A DNA stretch of 64,000 nt from Neoarius graeffei (taxonomy: Eukaryota; Chordata; Actinopteri; Siluriformes; Ariidae), in the NCBI RefSeq assembly GCF_027579695.1, contig NC_083574.1:44780559-44844558 (forward strand). Reading direction: 5' to 3'. Position numbers and translations under genes: made by a program. A model generated the notes under the pieces. The model saw nothing but the letters and a program-made list of their open reading frames with translations. It did not search any database and was not told the origin of the DNA. Below, piece by piece: positions 45,426 to 56,348 of this stretch; positions within the stretch are counted from its first letter, which is position 1, and every line of letters begins with the position of its first letter.

Positions 45426-45749
45426 GTTGCTGTCCTTGTCATCGTTCTTCTTGTGAACACGGAACTGATAACTTTGTTTATACTCTTGAATAGCTCTTCT
45501 TCATGACGAGAACCGGAAGTGTACCAACACGATGGGGCGTGTAGCGCCACCTGTGGCTCGGGTGTACAATGTACCTCACACAATAGCTCGATTTCCTTGT
45601 GTGCATGTAGGATTGGATTTCTCTGGCATCCCTGCTGGGACCCTTAGCTCGATTACCGACAACTGAAGATGAACTGAGGCTGTTTTGAGAGCAAAGTGAG
45701 GCCCTACCCAGTATTAGTATAGTGTTCCTAATAAAGTACTCAGGTCGAG

Positions 45750-46147
45750 CATATTATATTAACAAACCATATTTATATTAAAATTTCATATTTATTTGTA
45801 TGTTTTTAAAAACATTTCTGACAATTTCTGTTTTTAATGATGGATGAAAATCACAATATCATAATGCAGGCTTATAGAAATCAAAACTGAAACGAATCAG
45901 AATGAATAAAAATGATTTATATCACATAACCATAAAACCACATCATCTCAGCACCCTTGATCAAAAGCTAATCAAAATTTTAAGATGCCTACAGATTTCA
46001 ATCCCTCGAGTAGATTACTGCCATCACGAGTTTGTAATAAATGTCACCATAAAACAACACAGAAGTTTATAATAACTTGAGATACTTTTTCCATGAAGTG
46101 TTTGGCCAAAGACAGCAATGTGGCATGGTCTTTGTGCTCGTCATTTA
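45750..46147. other. No gene recognised
   Basis: AT-rich unassigned intron or intergenic sequence between two Tc1 elements. Confidence 0.5.
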
Positions 46148-46207
46148 CAGCACCCTCCACAATTATTGGCACCCCTTGTTAAGATATGTTCTTAGGCTTC
46201 TAATAAA

Positions 46208-46574
46208 TTCATTCTCATTATCTCTAGCCGCTTTATCCTTCTACAGGGTCGCAGGCAAGCTGGAGCCTATCCCAGCTGACTACGGGCGAAAGGCGGGGTA
46301 CACCCTGGACAAGTCGCCAGGTCATCACAGGGCTGACACATAGACAACCATTCACACTCACATTCACACCTACAGTCAATTTAGAGTCACCAGTTAACCT
46401 AACCTGCATGTCTTTGGGCTGTGGGGGAAACCAGAGCACCCGGAGGAAACCCACGCGGACACGGGGAGAACATGCAAACTCCACACAGAAAGGCCCTCGC
46501 CGGCCCCGGGGCTCGAACCCAGGACCTTCTTGCTGTGAGGCGACAGCGCTAACCACTACACCACCGTGCCGCCT
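46208..46574 (-). mobile_element. tRNA-derived SINE, family 1, antisense
   Basis: Near-complete copy with tail ATTCTCATTATCTC at the left and tRNA-like head at the right (CTAACCACTACACCACCGTG). I could not identify a target duplication. Confidence 0.88.
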
Positions 46575-46714
46575 AACATAGGATAACAATGCAAAAAAAG
46601 AGAAAAATCCAACCTTTAATTCAAGTGCATTTATTCAGTGGGAAAAAAAATTCCCACATTAAGAAATAATTTTTTTACATGAAATCATGTGTGCCACAAT
46701 TATTGGCACCCCTG

Positions 46715-47720
46715 ATGTTAATACTTTGTACAACTCCCTTTTGCCAACAAGACAGCACTTAATATTCTCCTATAACATTTCACAAGATGGGAGAATACAG
46801 AGAGAGGGATATTCAACCATTACTCTTTGCACAATCTCTCTAAATCATCCAGAGTCCTGGGTCCTCTACTATGCACGCTCCTCTTCAGCTCACCCCACAG
46901 GTTTTCAATTGGGTTGAGGTCTGGGGACTGAGATGGCCATGGGAGGAGCTTGATTTTGTGTCTGGTGAACCATTTTTATGTAGATTTGGCCACATGTTTA
47001 GGGTCATTATCTTGCTGAAAGACCCAGTGACGACCCATCTTCAGCTTTCGGGCAGAGGCCACCAGATTTTGATTTAAAATGTCCTGGTATTTCAAAGAGT
47101 TCATGATGCCATGCACCCTAACAAGGTTCCCGGGGCCTTTGGAAGAGAAACAGGCCCACAGCATCACCGATCCTCCCCCATACTTCACAGTGGGCATGAG
47201 GTGCTTTTCTGCATACTCATCTTTTGTGATGTATTAGTGTTTGTTGCCAAAAAGCTCTATCTTGGGCTCATCTGACCAAAGCACACGGTCCCAGTTGAAG
47301 TCCCAGTATCGCTTAGCGAACTCCAGACGTTTACATTTATGCTTGTAAGTGAGAAAAGGCTTTTTCCGTGCATGCCTCCCAAACAGCTTGTTGGCATGTA
47401 GATAGCGCCTGATGGTTGTTATGGAGACTTTGTGACCCCAAGACGCTACTCTTTGATGCAATTCTCTAACAGTGAGCTTTGGAGAACTTTTTACTTCTCT
47501 TACCATCCTCCTCACTGTCTGTGGTGGCAAGATAAACTTTCATCCTCGTCCAGGCTTGTTTGCCACTGTTCCAGTTGTTTTAAACTTCTTGATGATTCCT
47601 CTGACTGTAGATCTGGGCAGGTGTAGGCGAGTGGCTATTTTCTTGTAGCCACTGCCTGACTTATGAAGGTCGACACACATCTGCTTTACTTGAATGGTGT
47701 GTTCTCTTGTCTTTCCTATG
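46715..47720 (-). pseudogene. Tc1 family D transposase, all three catalytic residues kept, four nonsense codons
   Basis: One phase runs from about 47720 (GKTREHTIQVKQ) to 46715 (KGSCTKY). It includes a helix-turn-helix (HLPRSTVRGIIKKF), Asp in LWSDEPK, Asp in QQDNDPKH and Glu in LNPIENLW. Nonsense codons replace sense codons after KPGRG (about 47545), after GNKH (47234-47236), after AKST (46976-46978) and after LCKE (about 46818). No frameshift was found. Confidence 0.85.
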
Positions 47721-48097
47721 TTGAAGAGTGGATAAGAGAAATAGGCCTCTGTGTCACATCATATTTATACCCCAGGGAAACAGGATGTGATGAATTACTA
47801 ATTAAAGGTTCCTAGATACTCTGATCAACTTTATAAATTACAGTAGAAATGACAGAAATGCTTCAATTACATTTATTTTCTAGGAATTGTTATGGGTGCC
47901 AAATTGTGGAACAGGTGATTTTATGAATAAGAAATAATTATTTGCCAGGGATTTTTTTTTTAATTCACTTGAGTTAAGGGTCACATTTTACTACAATTTT
48001 CAGTGTGAGATTATGCTTCTGCAATAAAAACTGAATTTATTTTAAGGCTTTTAAAACATCTTAACCAGGGGTGCCAATAATTGTGGAGGGCACTGTA

Positions 48098-48754
48098 TTT
48101 TTAAAAAGATACAGATGAATGATATCAATATCTAAAATCCACCATGTAGCCCTGTTGAGTGGCTTTGCACAATTTTTTTAACCAGTGCTTGAAATGGTAA
48201 AAGCTTTAGCAAATTAAGTAATATTGAAGTTCTACAGTGAATATGACACAAAAATGCCAGTGTATGAGACATATTGTAAACTGCTTTAATAAAGAAGGCA
48301 GAATGATGAAGATTAATTATACAAATACTCAAAAATATTAAAATATCCATCATTTTTAGTTGAAAGTGCCAGGGCAGGGCAGCTTATTGCTCTGTGCTTT
48401 TGTCACAGTATGTTTGAATATTTGACTCTCATTCTGAGGTGATGTTTCGTTTTCCACTTTCTCCACTTAGGCCAGTTGAAACCAGATGTTTTCCTGAAGC
48501 CTTTTTTTCTTTGACGAACCTGAGATGTGCGTCACATATAGCAGTAAAGTTTCCAAGCACTTCAAGCTGCACTAGTTGCATTAAAAGCATGCTGCGCTCC
48601 AACTGTTAGTCTTTTCATTTTATATGAATCACACTTTCCATATGCTGAGACTTGACTTGCAGTTAATTTGTGTGTATAGCTACACAGTCCAGGTGATTCT
48701 TTGGCTAGGCAGGGGAAACATGAAACATGTGAAAGATCACTAGAACACGACAAT
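48098..48754. other. No gene recognised
   Basis: Unassigned AT-rich sequence with no element ends seen. Confidence 0.5.
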
Positions 48755-49011
48755 CCTTGTGTCCAAAATCGCTCCCTACTCACTATATAGGGCACTATAT
48801 AGTGGGGACGCCATTTTGTAGTGCTGTCCGAAACCTTAGTGAGGATTATTTACACCCTATATAGTGCACTCAAAGTATCCCGCAATGTATCATGAAAAGT
48901 GGTGCACAACGATGGTCACTAACCAAAGCAATATATCCCATCATGCATTGCGGTCACGCTGAAAGAAATCAAATTAAAAGTCTCAAATTTGATTGAATAA
49001 AAGGCAGCAGC

Positions 49012-49382
49012 GGGCGGCACGGGTGGTGTAGTGGTTAGCGCTGTCGCCTCACAGCAAGAAGGTCCGGGTTCGAGCCCCGTGGCCGGCAAGGGCCTTTCTG
49101 TGCGGAGTTTGCATGTTCTCCCTGTGTCCGCGTGGGTTTCCTCCGGGTGCTCTGGTTTCCCCCACAGTCCAAAGACATGCAGGTTAGGTTAACTGGTGAC
49201 TCTAAATTGACCGTAGGTGTGAGTGTGAATGGTTGTCTGTCTCTATGTGTCAGCCCTGTGATGACCTGGCGACTTGTCCAGGGTGTACCCCGCCTTTCGC
49301 CCGTAGTCAGCTGGGATAGGCTCCAGCTTGCCTGCGACCCTGTAGAAGGATAAAGCGGCTAGAGATAATGAGATGAGATGAG
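49012..49382 (+). mobile_element. tRNA-derived SINE, family 1, full length, sense
   Basis: AAAAGGCAGCAGC at 48999-49011 and 49383-49395 is the duplication. It has intact A and B boxes (GTGTAGTGGTTAGCGC; GGTTCGAGCCC) and the tail TAATGAGATGAGATGAG. It is the best copy of the family in the window. Confidence 0.95.
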
Positions 49383-49454
49383 AAAAGGCAGCAGCAAAGA
49401 AGAAAGTATGCAGCCTTGATTAAAACAACTGAAAGATACAGGTACTTTGTATTG

Positions 49455-49856
49455 ATTAATAATAATAATAATAACTTTATTCATCACACACTTGTGAAAT
49501 TCCTCTCTGCATTTAACCCATCTGAAGCAGTGAGCATACACATGCGCACATACATGAGCAATGAGCACACACACATACCCAGAGCAGTGGGCAGCCATGC
49601 TAACAGCACCCAGGGAGCAGTTGGGAGTTAGGTGCCTCGCTCAAGAGCACCTCAGCCCAAAGCCGTCTCATATTAACCTAACCGCATGTCTTTGGACTGT
49701 GGTGGAAACCAAAGCACCCGGAGGAAACCCACACAGACATGGGGAGAACATGCAAACTCCACACAGAAAGGCCCCCGCCGGCCGCTGCACTCAAACCCAG
49801 AACCTTCTTGCTGTGAGGCGACCGTGCTAACCACAACACCACCATGCTGCCAATGT
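49455..49856 (-). mobile_element. Chimeric SINE (family 1 head, other tail), antisense
   Basis: The left side reads TAATAATAATAATAACTTTA then TGAAATTCCTCTCTGCATTT, the complement of the tail type seen at 23030-23096. The right side is the family 1 core and tRNA-like head. It matches the organisation of 22693-23096. Confidence 0.8.
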
Positions 49857-49868
49857 GGGAAATATGCT

Positions 49869-50217
49869 CAATATAATATGTCATCCTTCTACAGGGTCGC
49901 AGGCAAGCTGGAGCCTATCCCAGCTGACTATGGGCGAAAGGCGGGTACACCCTGGACAAGTCACCAGGTCATCACAGGGCTGACACATAGACACAGACAA
50001 CCATTCACACTCACATTCACACCTACGGTCAATTTAGAGTCACCAGTTAACCTAACTTGCATGTCTTTGGACTGTGGAGAAAACCGGAGCACCCGGAGGA
50101 AACCCACGCGGACAGCATGCAAACTCTGCACAGAAAGGCCCTCGCCAGCCATAGGGCTCGAACCTGGACCTTCTTGCTGTGAGGCAACAGCACTAACCAC
50201 TACACCACTGTGCCGCC
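49869..50217 (-). mobile_element. tRNA-derived SINE, family 1, antisense, tail truncated
   Basis: It starts at CCTTCTACAGGGTCGC, lacking the usual ATCTC tail, and ends at the head TACACCACTGTGCCGCCC. A gap of some 15 bp in the core near 50115 removes the GGACACGGGGAGAAC phrase. Confidence 0.85.
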
Positions 50218-50599
50218 CATATTATACTACAACCCTGATTCCAAAAAAGTTGGGACAAAGTACAAATTGTAAATAAAAACGGAATGCAATAATTTACAAA
50301 TCTCAAAAACTGATATTGTATTCACAAAAGAACATAGACAACATATCAAATGTCGAAAGTGAGACATTTTGAAATTTCATGCCAAATATTGGCTCATTTG
50401 AAATTTCATGACAGCAACACATCTCAAAAAAGTTGGGACAGGGGCAATAAGAGGCTGGAAAAGTTAAAGGTACAAAAAAGGAACAGCTGGAGGACCAAAC
50501 TGCAACTCATTAGGTCAATTGGCAATAGGTCATTAACATGACTGGGTATAAAAAGAGCATCTTGGAGTGGCAGCGGCTGTCAGAAGTAAAGATGGGAAG

Positions 50600-52041
50600 T
50601 AGGGTTGGGCGGTATTACGGTAAGAAGGTATCCCGAGGTATCCAAAAGTACCAACGGTATCGGTCTCATTACCGTCATTTTAAAAATATATATAATATCT
50701 AAATAAATATGGAGTACATGAGGTCATAATATAAAATAATAAATTGAAGATCATCCCGAATAACTGTGTGATCGTATTTTCACTAATTCTATCAATTTCC
50801 TAAAGAAGTTCTCATCGCGTGCAGGGTTGTTTATGTCGTTACCATGGCAACCCTGCGTGACATTTGGAGTCTGACAGAAAGCTTCGCAAGAGACTGAGAC
50901 CAGGGGTGTCATGGCTCAGATGGTTAAGGCACCGTACCATAAATCCGGGAACCCGGGTTCGATTCCGACCCGAGGTTATTTCCCGATCCCGTCTCTCTCT
51001 CTCCCCCGCTCATTTCCTGTCTCTCTGTACTGTCCTATCTAAAAAAAAAAAGAGAGACTGAGACCGCGGTTGAAAGATGGCAAGTCAAGATAACGAGTCA
51101 GTGGCAAAAAAAAAATACAACATCGGCAGTGTGGCAGTATTTTGGTTTCAAACCAAACGAAAAATCTAATATGTCCCCTAAGGCACACCATAGCCTGGGG
51201 TACTCCACTTCCACGAGATCTCTCCAATGAGTTGTGTTTTGAGTAGGTTACATGAGTAACAACAAGGTAAAATAATATAACGTATGACATTTGAGATGTG
51301 GGTCATAAACGTTTGAAATGTCATCTACTGAAGAAACGGAAGAAAACATCGTAGCGTAAACTGTTCGGTTTCTGGTGGGAATTAGCAATGCGCTTGCTAT
51401 CTTTGTTGGGTGTGTTAAACCGTATGGATTTAAGTGGAATAATTGTAAGGAGTTATGTGATCAAGACAACGTTTTAAGCAAGGTAAGGCCATTTGATTAT
51501 TAATTTCCCCGCCATGGCATGACGTGGACCCATATGATTTTGCCTTGTGCAGCTATCACGCATTTGAATTAGGTTCGCCTCATTTGCGCTGAAGAATATG
51601 GTTTATCGCGCAGTCTAAACGGACTTGGGTGTTGGTTGATTCTTTCTCTTTTTTTTTTATTTCCCATGCTTGAAAGGGTATGATCCTGCTCATCGTGTAC
51701 TTTTTTTGATGGAGTAGGTGAAATAGTGCTGCAAATGCGTTTCAACGCACACATGTGTAAACGACAGTTGAATGCTATTTTCAAGATGAAGGAAGAGTTG
51801 CGTGATGCTTTGAAATATCTCTTAATCCATTCATCAATGCACAAAATTCGCTTTGCTGCTTAATCCATACCACAATGCACACAATTCGCTATGCTGCTTT
51901 TAAATAGTACATTTGAGGCATAGGCGCACGTTACACAGTAGGCTGAAACAAAATATTATTTTTTTCTCGGTAATACCGTATACCCCGGGAAAACACAGAG
52001 ACAGTTTAAAGGTATCAAAATTTGGATACCGCCCAACCCTA
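50600..52041. mobile_element. hAT element, TAGGGTTGGGCGGTAT termini
   Basis: ATGGGAAG at 50592-50599 and 52042-52049 is an exact 8-bp duplication. TAGGGTTGGGCGGTAT is perfectly inverted at 52026-52041. A SINE is inside (50902-51052). No transposase is seen. The duplicated target is the start codon region of the Tc1 transposase. Confidence 0.95.
50902..51052 (+). mobile_element. tRNA-derived SINE, family 4, with 13-bp duplication
   Basis: AGAGACTGAGACC at 50889-50901 and 51053-51065. The A box TGGCTCAGATGG and B box GGTTCGATTCC match the RNA polymerase III consensus exactly. The tail is poly A (51041-51051). Confidence 0.95.
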
Positions 52042-52487
52042 ATGGGAAGAGGATCACCAATCCCCCTAATTCTGCGCCGACAAAAAGTGGAGCAATATCA
52101 GAAAGGAGTTCGACAGTGTAAAATTGCAAAGAGTTTGAACACATCATCATCTACAGTGCATAATATCATCAAAAGATTCAGAGAATCTGGAAGAATCTCT
52201 GTGCGTAAGGGTCAAGGCCGGAAAACCATACTGGGTGCCCGTGATCTTCGGGCCCTTAGACGGCACTGCATCACATACAGGCATGCTTCTGTATTGGAAA
52301 TCGCAAAATGGGCTCAGGAATATTTCCAGAGAACATTATCTGTGAACACAATTCACCATGCCATCTGCCGTTACCAGCTAAAACTCTATAGTTCAAAGAA
52401 GAAGCCGTATCTAAACATGATCCAGAAGCGCAGACGTCTTATCTGGGCCAAGGCTCATTTAAAATGGATTGTGGCAAAGTGGAAAAC
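52042..52487 (+). pseudogene. Tc1 family A transposase, N-terminal part
   Basis: ATG at 52042 opens MGRGSPIPLILRRQKVEQYQ, with the helix-turn-helix QCKIAKSLNTSSSTVHNII intact. The frame is open to about 52487, where AKWKT runs into an ATT microsatellite. The catalytic Asp154 region is deleted. The C-terminal part is at 53341-53702. Confidence 0.85.
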
Positions 52488-53340
52488 TATTATTATTATT
52501 TTTATTTATTATTTATTATTATTATTATTTTATTTTATTTATTATTATTATTATTATTTTGAAGTTGTGTTCAACAAAAACGCAATGCGCGTGACATGAA
52601 CATGACATGAAATCCCACGAAACCTAATCCCGCGATAACTACTTCCGTAATTTGTCCAGACCAACCACAAACTTGCACATCATCCTTCAAACGGTCCAGC
52701 CAATCACATAATGTGACGTCACCAGCAGGTGCCGGAGTCCAAGCCGATCTGTAGATCTGATACTTACACTAAATCAACGTTGTTGCGAGCAGGTCACAAG
52801 AAGACTTTAACCCCCAAAATGTCCGCAAAAAGGAGAAAGGTAGATGCCGAATGCAGGGCTTTCAACAAAACATGGACTGCTAAGTATTTATTTACTGAAG
52901 TCAGAGATAAAGCCGTGTGTTTAGTTTGTGGAGAGCAGATCCGAAAAACTCCAAATGAGGTGATTAGACTACAAATGTGGGCATCATTATTATAATATGA
53001 TGTATCTTGCTTGATATTTGGAGGAGAAAGACAATATTGTGACGTCTTTATTGTGTTTTGGAGTGAATGTGACTGAAAAAAAAATGGTACAAACGTTCAT
53101 ATTTTGTTAACCATTGTTTTGAGAAATTTGATTGAATAAATTACATTTTTTGTAAGGCAACCTCATTTTTTCCATACTCTTACCAGTCTTAGCAGCTTGT
53201 AAAAACAATGTTATTTACTGCTTTATATAAAGAAATACAATTAATATTCTGCAGAATTTAGTTCAGCCTTTTGGTCCGGCCCTCCACAAAATTTTCTGTT
53301 TCTCATGTGGCCCCATGGAAAAAATAATTGCCCACCCCTG
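52487..53340 (+). mobile_element. hAT remnant, left end lost
   Basis: The right end (AATAATTGCCCACCCCTG, 53323-53340) is the complement of a typical CAGGGGTGGGCAATTATT hAT terminus. The left end is missing and is replaced by an ATT/TTTA microsatellite (52487-52560). Inside is the N-terminal coding part of a transposase. Confidence 0.7.
52819..52995 (+). pseudogene. N-terminal fragment of a hAT transposase (GTF2IRD2/ZBED-like)
   Basis: From ATG at 52819 the frame reads MSAKRRKVDAECRAFNKTWT, then AVCLVCGEQIRK. This resembles the N-terminus with a zinc-finger C..C of hAT transposases related to the domesticated tail of GTF2IRD2. It stops at TAA (52993-52995) before the histidines. A host gene is unlikely because it lies between hAT remnants inside a Tc1. 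Confidence 0.65.
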
Positions 53341-53702
53341 GTCTAGAGCAACATATGCTCCCATCCAGACGACGTCTCTTTCAGGGAAGACCTTGCATTT
53401 TCCAACATGACAATGCCAAACCACATACTGCATCAATTACAGCATCATGGCTGCGTAGAAGAAGGGTCCGGGTACTGAACTGGCCAGCCTGCAGTCCAGA
53501 TCTTTCACCCATAGAAAACATTTGGCGCATCATAAAACGGAAGATACGACAAAAAAGACCTAAGACAGTTCGGCAGCTAGAATCCTACATTAGACAAGAA
53601 TGGGTTAACATTTCTATCCCTAAACTTGAGCAACTTGTCTCCTCAGTCCCCAGACGTTTACAGACTGTTGTAAAGAGAAAAGGGGATGTCTCACAGTGGT
53701 AA
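53341..53702 (+). pseudogene. Tc1 family A transposase, C-terminal part
   Basis: Open from EQHMLPSRRRLFQGRP to SQW stop at 53702. It retains Asp in QHDNAKPH and Glu in SPIENIW. It belongs to the copy interrupted at 52487. Confidence 0.88.
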
Positions 53703-54209
53703 ACATGGCCTTGTCCCAACTTTTTTGAGATGTGTTGTTGTCATGAAATTTAAAATCACCTAATTTTTCTCTTTAAATGATACATTTTCCCAGTTTAAAC
53801 ATTTGATATGTCATCTATGTTCTATTCTGAATAAAATATGGAATTTTGTAATTTCCACATCATTGCATTCCGTTTTTATTTACAATTTGTACTTTGTCCC
53901 AACTTTTTTGGAATCGGGGTTGTAGATTAGATTAGATCAATAAAGTTTTAGATAATCTAATCTAGTATAATATGCATTTATCACAAAAATACATGTATGT
54001 ATTTATTATTTTGAAAACCCACCAGCTGACTGATCTGACACGTTTTAATTGTGCGACAGTAATGACGCAAATACCAGCGCGATGGTGTCCAAAAGTGTTT
54101 TTTCATTTTACCAATGAGCTCACTATACAGTCCTCTTTAGAGTAATTCCCTATATAGGGAATAGGGAGTAGTGAACGAGTGAGTGACTTCGGACACAAGG
54201 GATGACATC

Positions 54210-54690
54210 TATGTCTGAGTATGAAGTTAAAGAAAAGAATGGCAAAAACGTTCGTGTGGAGTGTATTACTGTATGGTGCAGAGGCCTGGCCCTTGAAGAA
54301 AGCAGACATAAAAAGGCTGGAGGCTTTTGAAACATGGGTTCGGAGAAGAATAGGGAAAATCAGCTGGACAGAAAGGAAGACCAATGAGGAGGTGCTACAT
54401 ACGGGAGATGAAAATAGAACTATGATGGATGTGATAATAAGTAGAAAGAAAAACTAGGTGGGGCATATCCTAAGAGGAAATGGATGAAATGGACTACTAA
54501 AAGAAGTGACTGAAGGTAGAATGACAGGCAAACACAGAGGATGGAAAAGACTTGGGATGCTGGATGTGATCAAGGAAAGCAGCTACAGTGAAATGAACAG
54601 GAAGGCAGAAGATAGAAAAGAATGGAGAGAACGGATGCCACGGACCTGCCATCAGGCAGAACACTAAAGAAGAAGAAGGGAAAAGTGAAG
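54210..54690 (+). pseudogene. RTE/BovB-like LINE 3' end (reverse transcriptase C-terminus)
   Basis: Coding text: VLLYGAEAWPLKKADIKRLE, FETWVRRRIGKISWTERKTN, then frame breaks and LGMLDVIKESSYSEMNRKAE. These match the C-terminal region of RTE/BovB reverse transcriptases (KRLEAFE.W..RR; NEEVL). It is 5'-truncated, with stops after SRKKN and GNG. The 3' end is an AAGAAGAAG tail. Confidence 0.75.
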
Positions 54691-55390
54691 CACAATGAGC
54701 TTCTGAGAGGTGCTAGTATGGCTCCCCGCAAAAAAAAAAAAAAAAATTCAATTACACCTTCAAAAAAAAAAGCTACAATATTCAATAACTTGACATCTGC
54801 AAGTTAAAATATACCTTAAAAAAGAGGCTATTAATACACTAACATAGTTCATTTAAAAAGGTTTGACCATAGCTATACACCTTAAAAAAAAAAAGTCAGC
54901 CTTGATCTGATTAAGTCTTAGCATAAGTGTTCAATTGAATTACTGGCATTCCAGACTGCAGGATATTATTCACTGTGCTGAAAAACCTTTCTAATCCTGT
55001 GTCATCCAGTCAGCACACACACACACACACACACACAGGTATTTGTGTTATGCTTTTTTTGTGTGCTTTCCTTAACATCATTGACATTTTGCTTGAGTAT
55101 GTACTAAGGTCAGATGCTAACCCCTCTCCACAACAGATAATGAAGTCAATGGATTGCCATTTTCTTGCTATTTTTATTGTTAATTCCTGTAATTATGGTC
55201 ATAATAGATGGGTTTACCTGTTCAGGTCGCAGCTAAGGCTTTCTGTCTCATTGTAACAAGCTAATAATAAGAGAAAAACTTCTTTTCCCCATAGCCAGCA
55301 AAGGCACCACTGATGACATTTTAATAGTCCATCACTGGACTGTTGAGGGCATTTAAACTTGGCATATCCTATCCCTCTCCAAGCTTGATC
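54691..55390. other. Unassigned, with A runs and (CA)n
   Basis: Poly A lies at 54731-54746 and 54759-54770 and (CA)n at 55014-55037. No gene was recognised. Confidence 0.5.
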
Positions 55391-55590
55391 AATGAACAAT
55401 TTAGAGTAGCCAGTTAGCCTAACTGCAGGTCTTTGGACTGTGGGGGAAACTGGAGCACAAGAAGGAAACCCACATAGACACGGGGAGAACATGCAAACTC
55501 CACACAGAAAGGCCTCCGTTGGTTATGAGGTTTGAACCTGGAACCTTCTTGCTGTAAGGTGACACTGCTCCACCATGCTACCCACCAGAG
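55390..55590 (-). mobile_element. SINE family 1 fragment, antisense
   Basis: CAATTTAGAGTAGCCAGTTA, CTTTGGACTGTGGGGGAAAC and GGAGAACATGCAAACTCCAC mark the core. The head near 55550 is degraded. Confidence 0.75.
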
Positions 55591-55948
55591 AAAAATTAAC
55601 AGAGGAAAATAAAATGTGAAAAGGGATTTTTATCAAGTAAAAAAAAAAAGGAAAAATGCATTTCCATGGCAAATTTGTTGCTTCGTAAAATGAGACCGTC
55701 AATGACAGTGTAGCTCACTCCGGCCTCATCTAGTCCAGAAGGAACAATCTAAAGTGGCCCATCTTGCACAATAAATGTTGCAAGCTATATACACTATGTA
55801 CAAGCTATATATAGAAGCTACATACACTCTAGGAATACCAACCTATTTGCCAGAAAGAATCCAAAATGGTGAGGAACTGACCGAGAAGAAACAATTTTTG
55901 TTGAACTGCTCATTAAGGCTTAGTTAGTCCATAACTTCATTAATAATT

Positions 55949-56063
55949 GCCATCCATCCATTATCTGTAACTGCTTATCCTGTTCAGGGTCGCGGGCAAG
56001 CTGGAGCCTATCCCAGCTGACTACGGGCGAGAGGCAGAGTACACCCTGGACAAGTCACCAGGT
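55949..56063 (-). mobile_element. SINE family 1 tail fragment, antisense
   Basis: CATTAATAATTG flanks it on both sides (about 55937-55948 and 56064-56075), so it is a true insertion though it lacks the tRNA head. The text reads CCATCCATTATCTGTAAC to GTCACCAGGT. Confidence 0.75.
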
Positions 56064-56348
56064 CATTAATAATTGAAATTAAGCAAATCTGGGTAGAAGT
56101 TATTATGCACCCTAGGTACCCCTACCTTCATGCCAGAATGAATTAAAATCGGTGAAGAATTAAGAGAGAAGCGATTTGTGTGGAAACTGCTCTTTAGGGC
56201 TTAATTACTCCATATCTTCATTATTAATTGCTATTATGCAAATTTGGGTAGAAGCTATAGAGATCTTGCAGTCACGTGACCGGAAAGTACACAACCGCCA
56301 TCTTGTCGGTCAAAAACACCGCTGAATACTGCTGCACTCGTGTACAGA

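Larger units (their letters stand above)
43996..45668. mobile_element. Large MITE with TTTACATGCACA-type ends
   Basis: The left end CAGTGCGTTTACATGCACAT and right text GTGTGCATGTAGG near 45599 are partly inverted, and CTCGAT/ATCGAG words are frequent on both sides. A hAT (44415-45425) lies inside. The right boundary and target duplication are unclear, and host Tc1 sequence is deleted around it. Confidence 0.5.
40845..45748 (+). mobile_element. Tc1/mariner-like element (family E), heavily interrupted
   Basis: The left end is CACTCACAGAACGCTTTATT and the right end AGTGTTCCTAATAAAGTACT, near-complementary. Coding traces include GKN-DLI-type text near 40997 and the SPxxN region is lost. The element holds a SINE (41251-41546), a hAT-like element (41793-42471), a hAT (42648-43881) and a larger MITE (43996-45668). 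Uninterrupted it would be about 1.2 kb, with a deletion near the right insertion. The right boundary is approximate. Confidence 0.75.
46148..48095 (-). mobile_element. Tc1 element (family D), copy 2, with nested SINE
   Basis: CAGCACCCTCCACAATTATT on the left is inverted at the right (AATTGTGGAGGGCACTG). TA lies at 46146-46147 and 48096-48097. A second GCCACAATTATTGGCACCCC is at about 46693. The SINE at 46208-46574 sits in the left end. Confidence 0.92.
50230..53922 (+). mobile_element. Tc1 element (family A), copy 2, with two nested hAT elements
   Basis: GATTCCAAAAAAGTTGGGAC at the left and its complement at the right (53905-53922). TA lies at 50228-50229 and 53923-53924. A hAT (50600-52041) and a hAT remnant (about 52487-53340) interrupt it. 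About 215 bp of transposase are lost at the second insertion, compared with the copy at 9404-14906. Confidence 0.9.
48755..54200. mobile_element. MITE with CCTTGTGTCC termini, hosting a nest
   Basis: CCTTGTGTCC at 48755-48764 is inverted at 54191-54200 (GGACACAAGG). The subterminal text CTCCCTACTCACTATATAGG on the left has its partner (CCTATATAGGGAATAGGGAG) on the right. The element's own DNA survives mostly at 48755-49011 and 53925-54200. Its interior holds three SINEs and a Tc1 that itself holds other elements. No target duplication is clear. Confidence 0.6.

Noticed and set aside
49012-49110. Possible tRNA gene (good A and B boxes)
   Set aside because: The sequence continues into the SINE body and is flanked by a SINE target duplication; it does not fold into a complete tRNA with acceptor stem.
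50902-50975. Possible tRNA gene with consensus A and B boxes
   Set aside because: It is the head of SINE family 4, with poly A tail and 13-bp target duplication.
52819-52995. GTF2I-like or zinc-finger host gene
   Set aside because: The fragment lies inside a hAT remnant inside a Tc1 and stops before completing the finger; a transposase remnant is the simpler reading.
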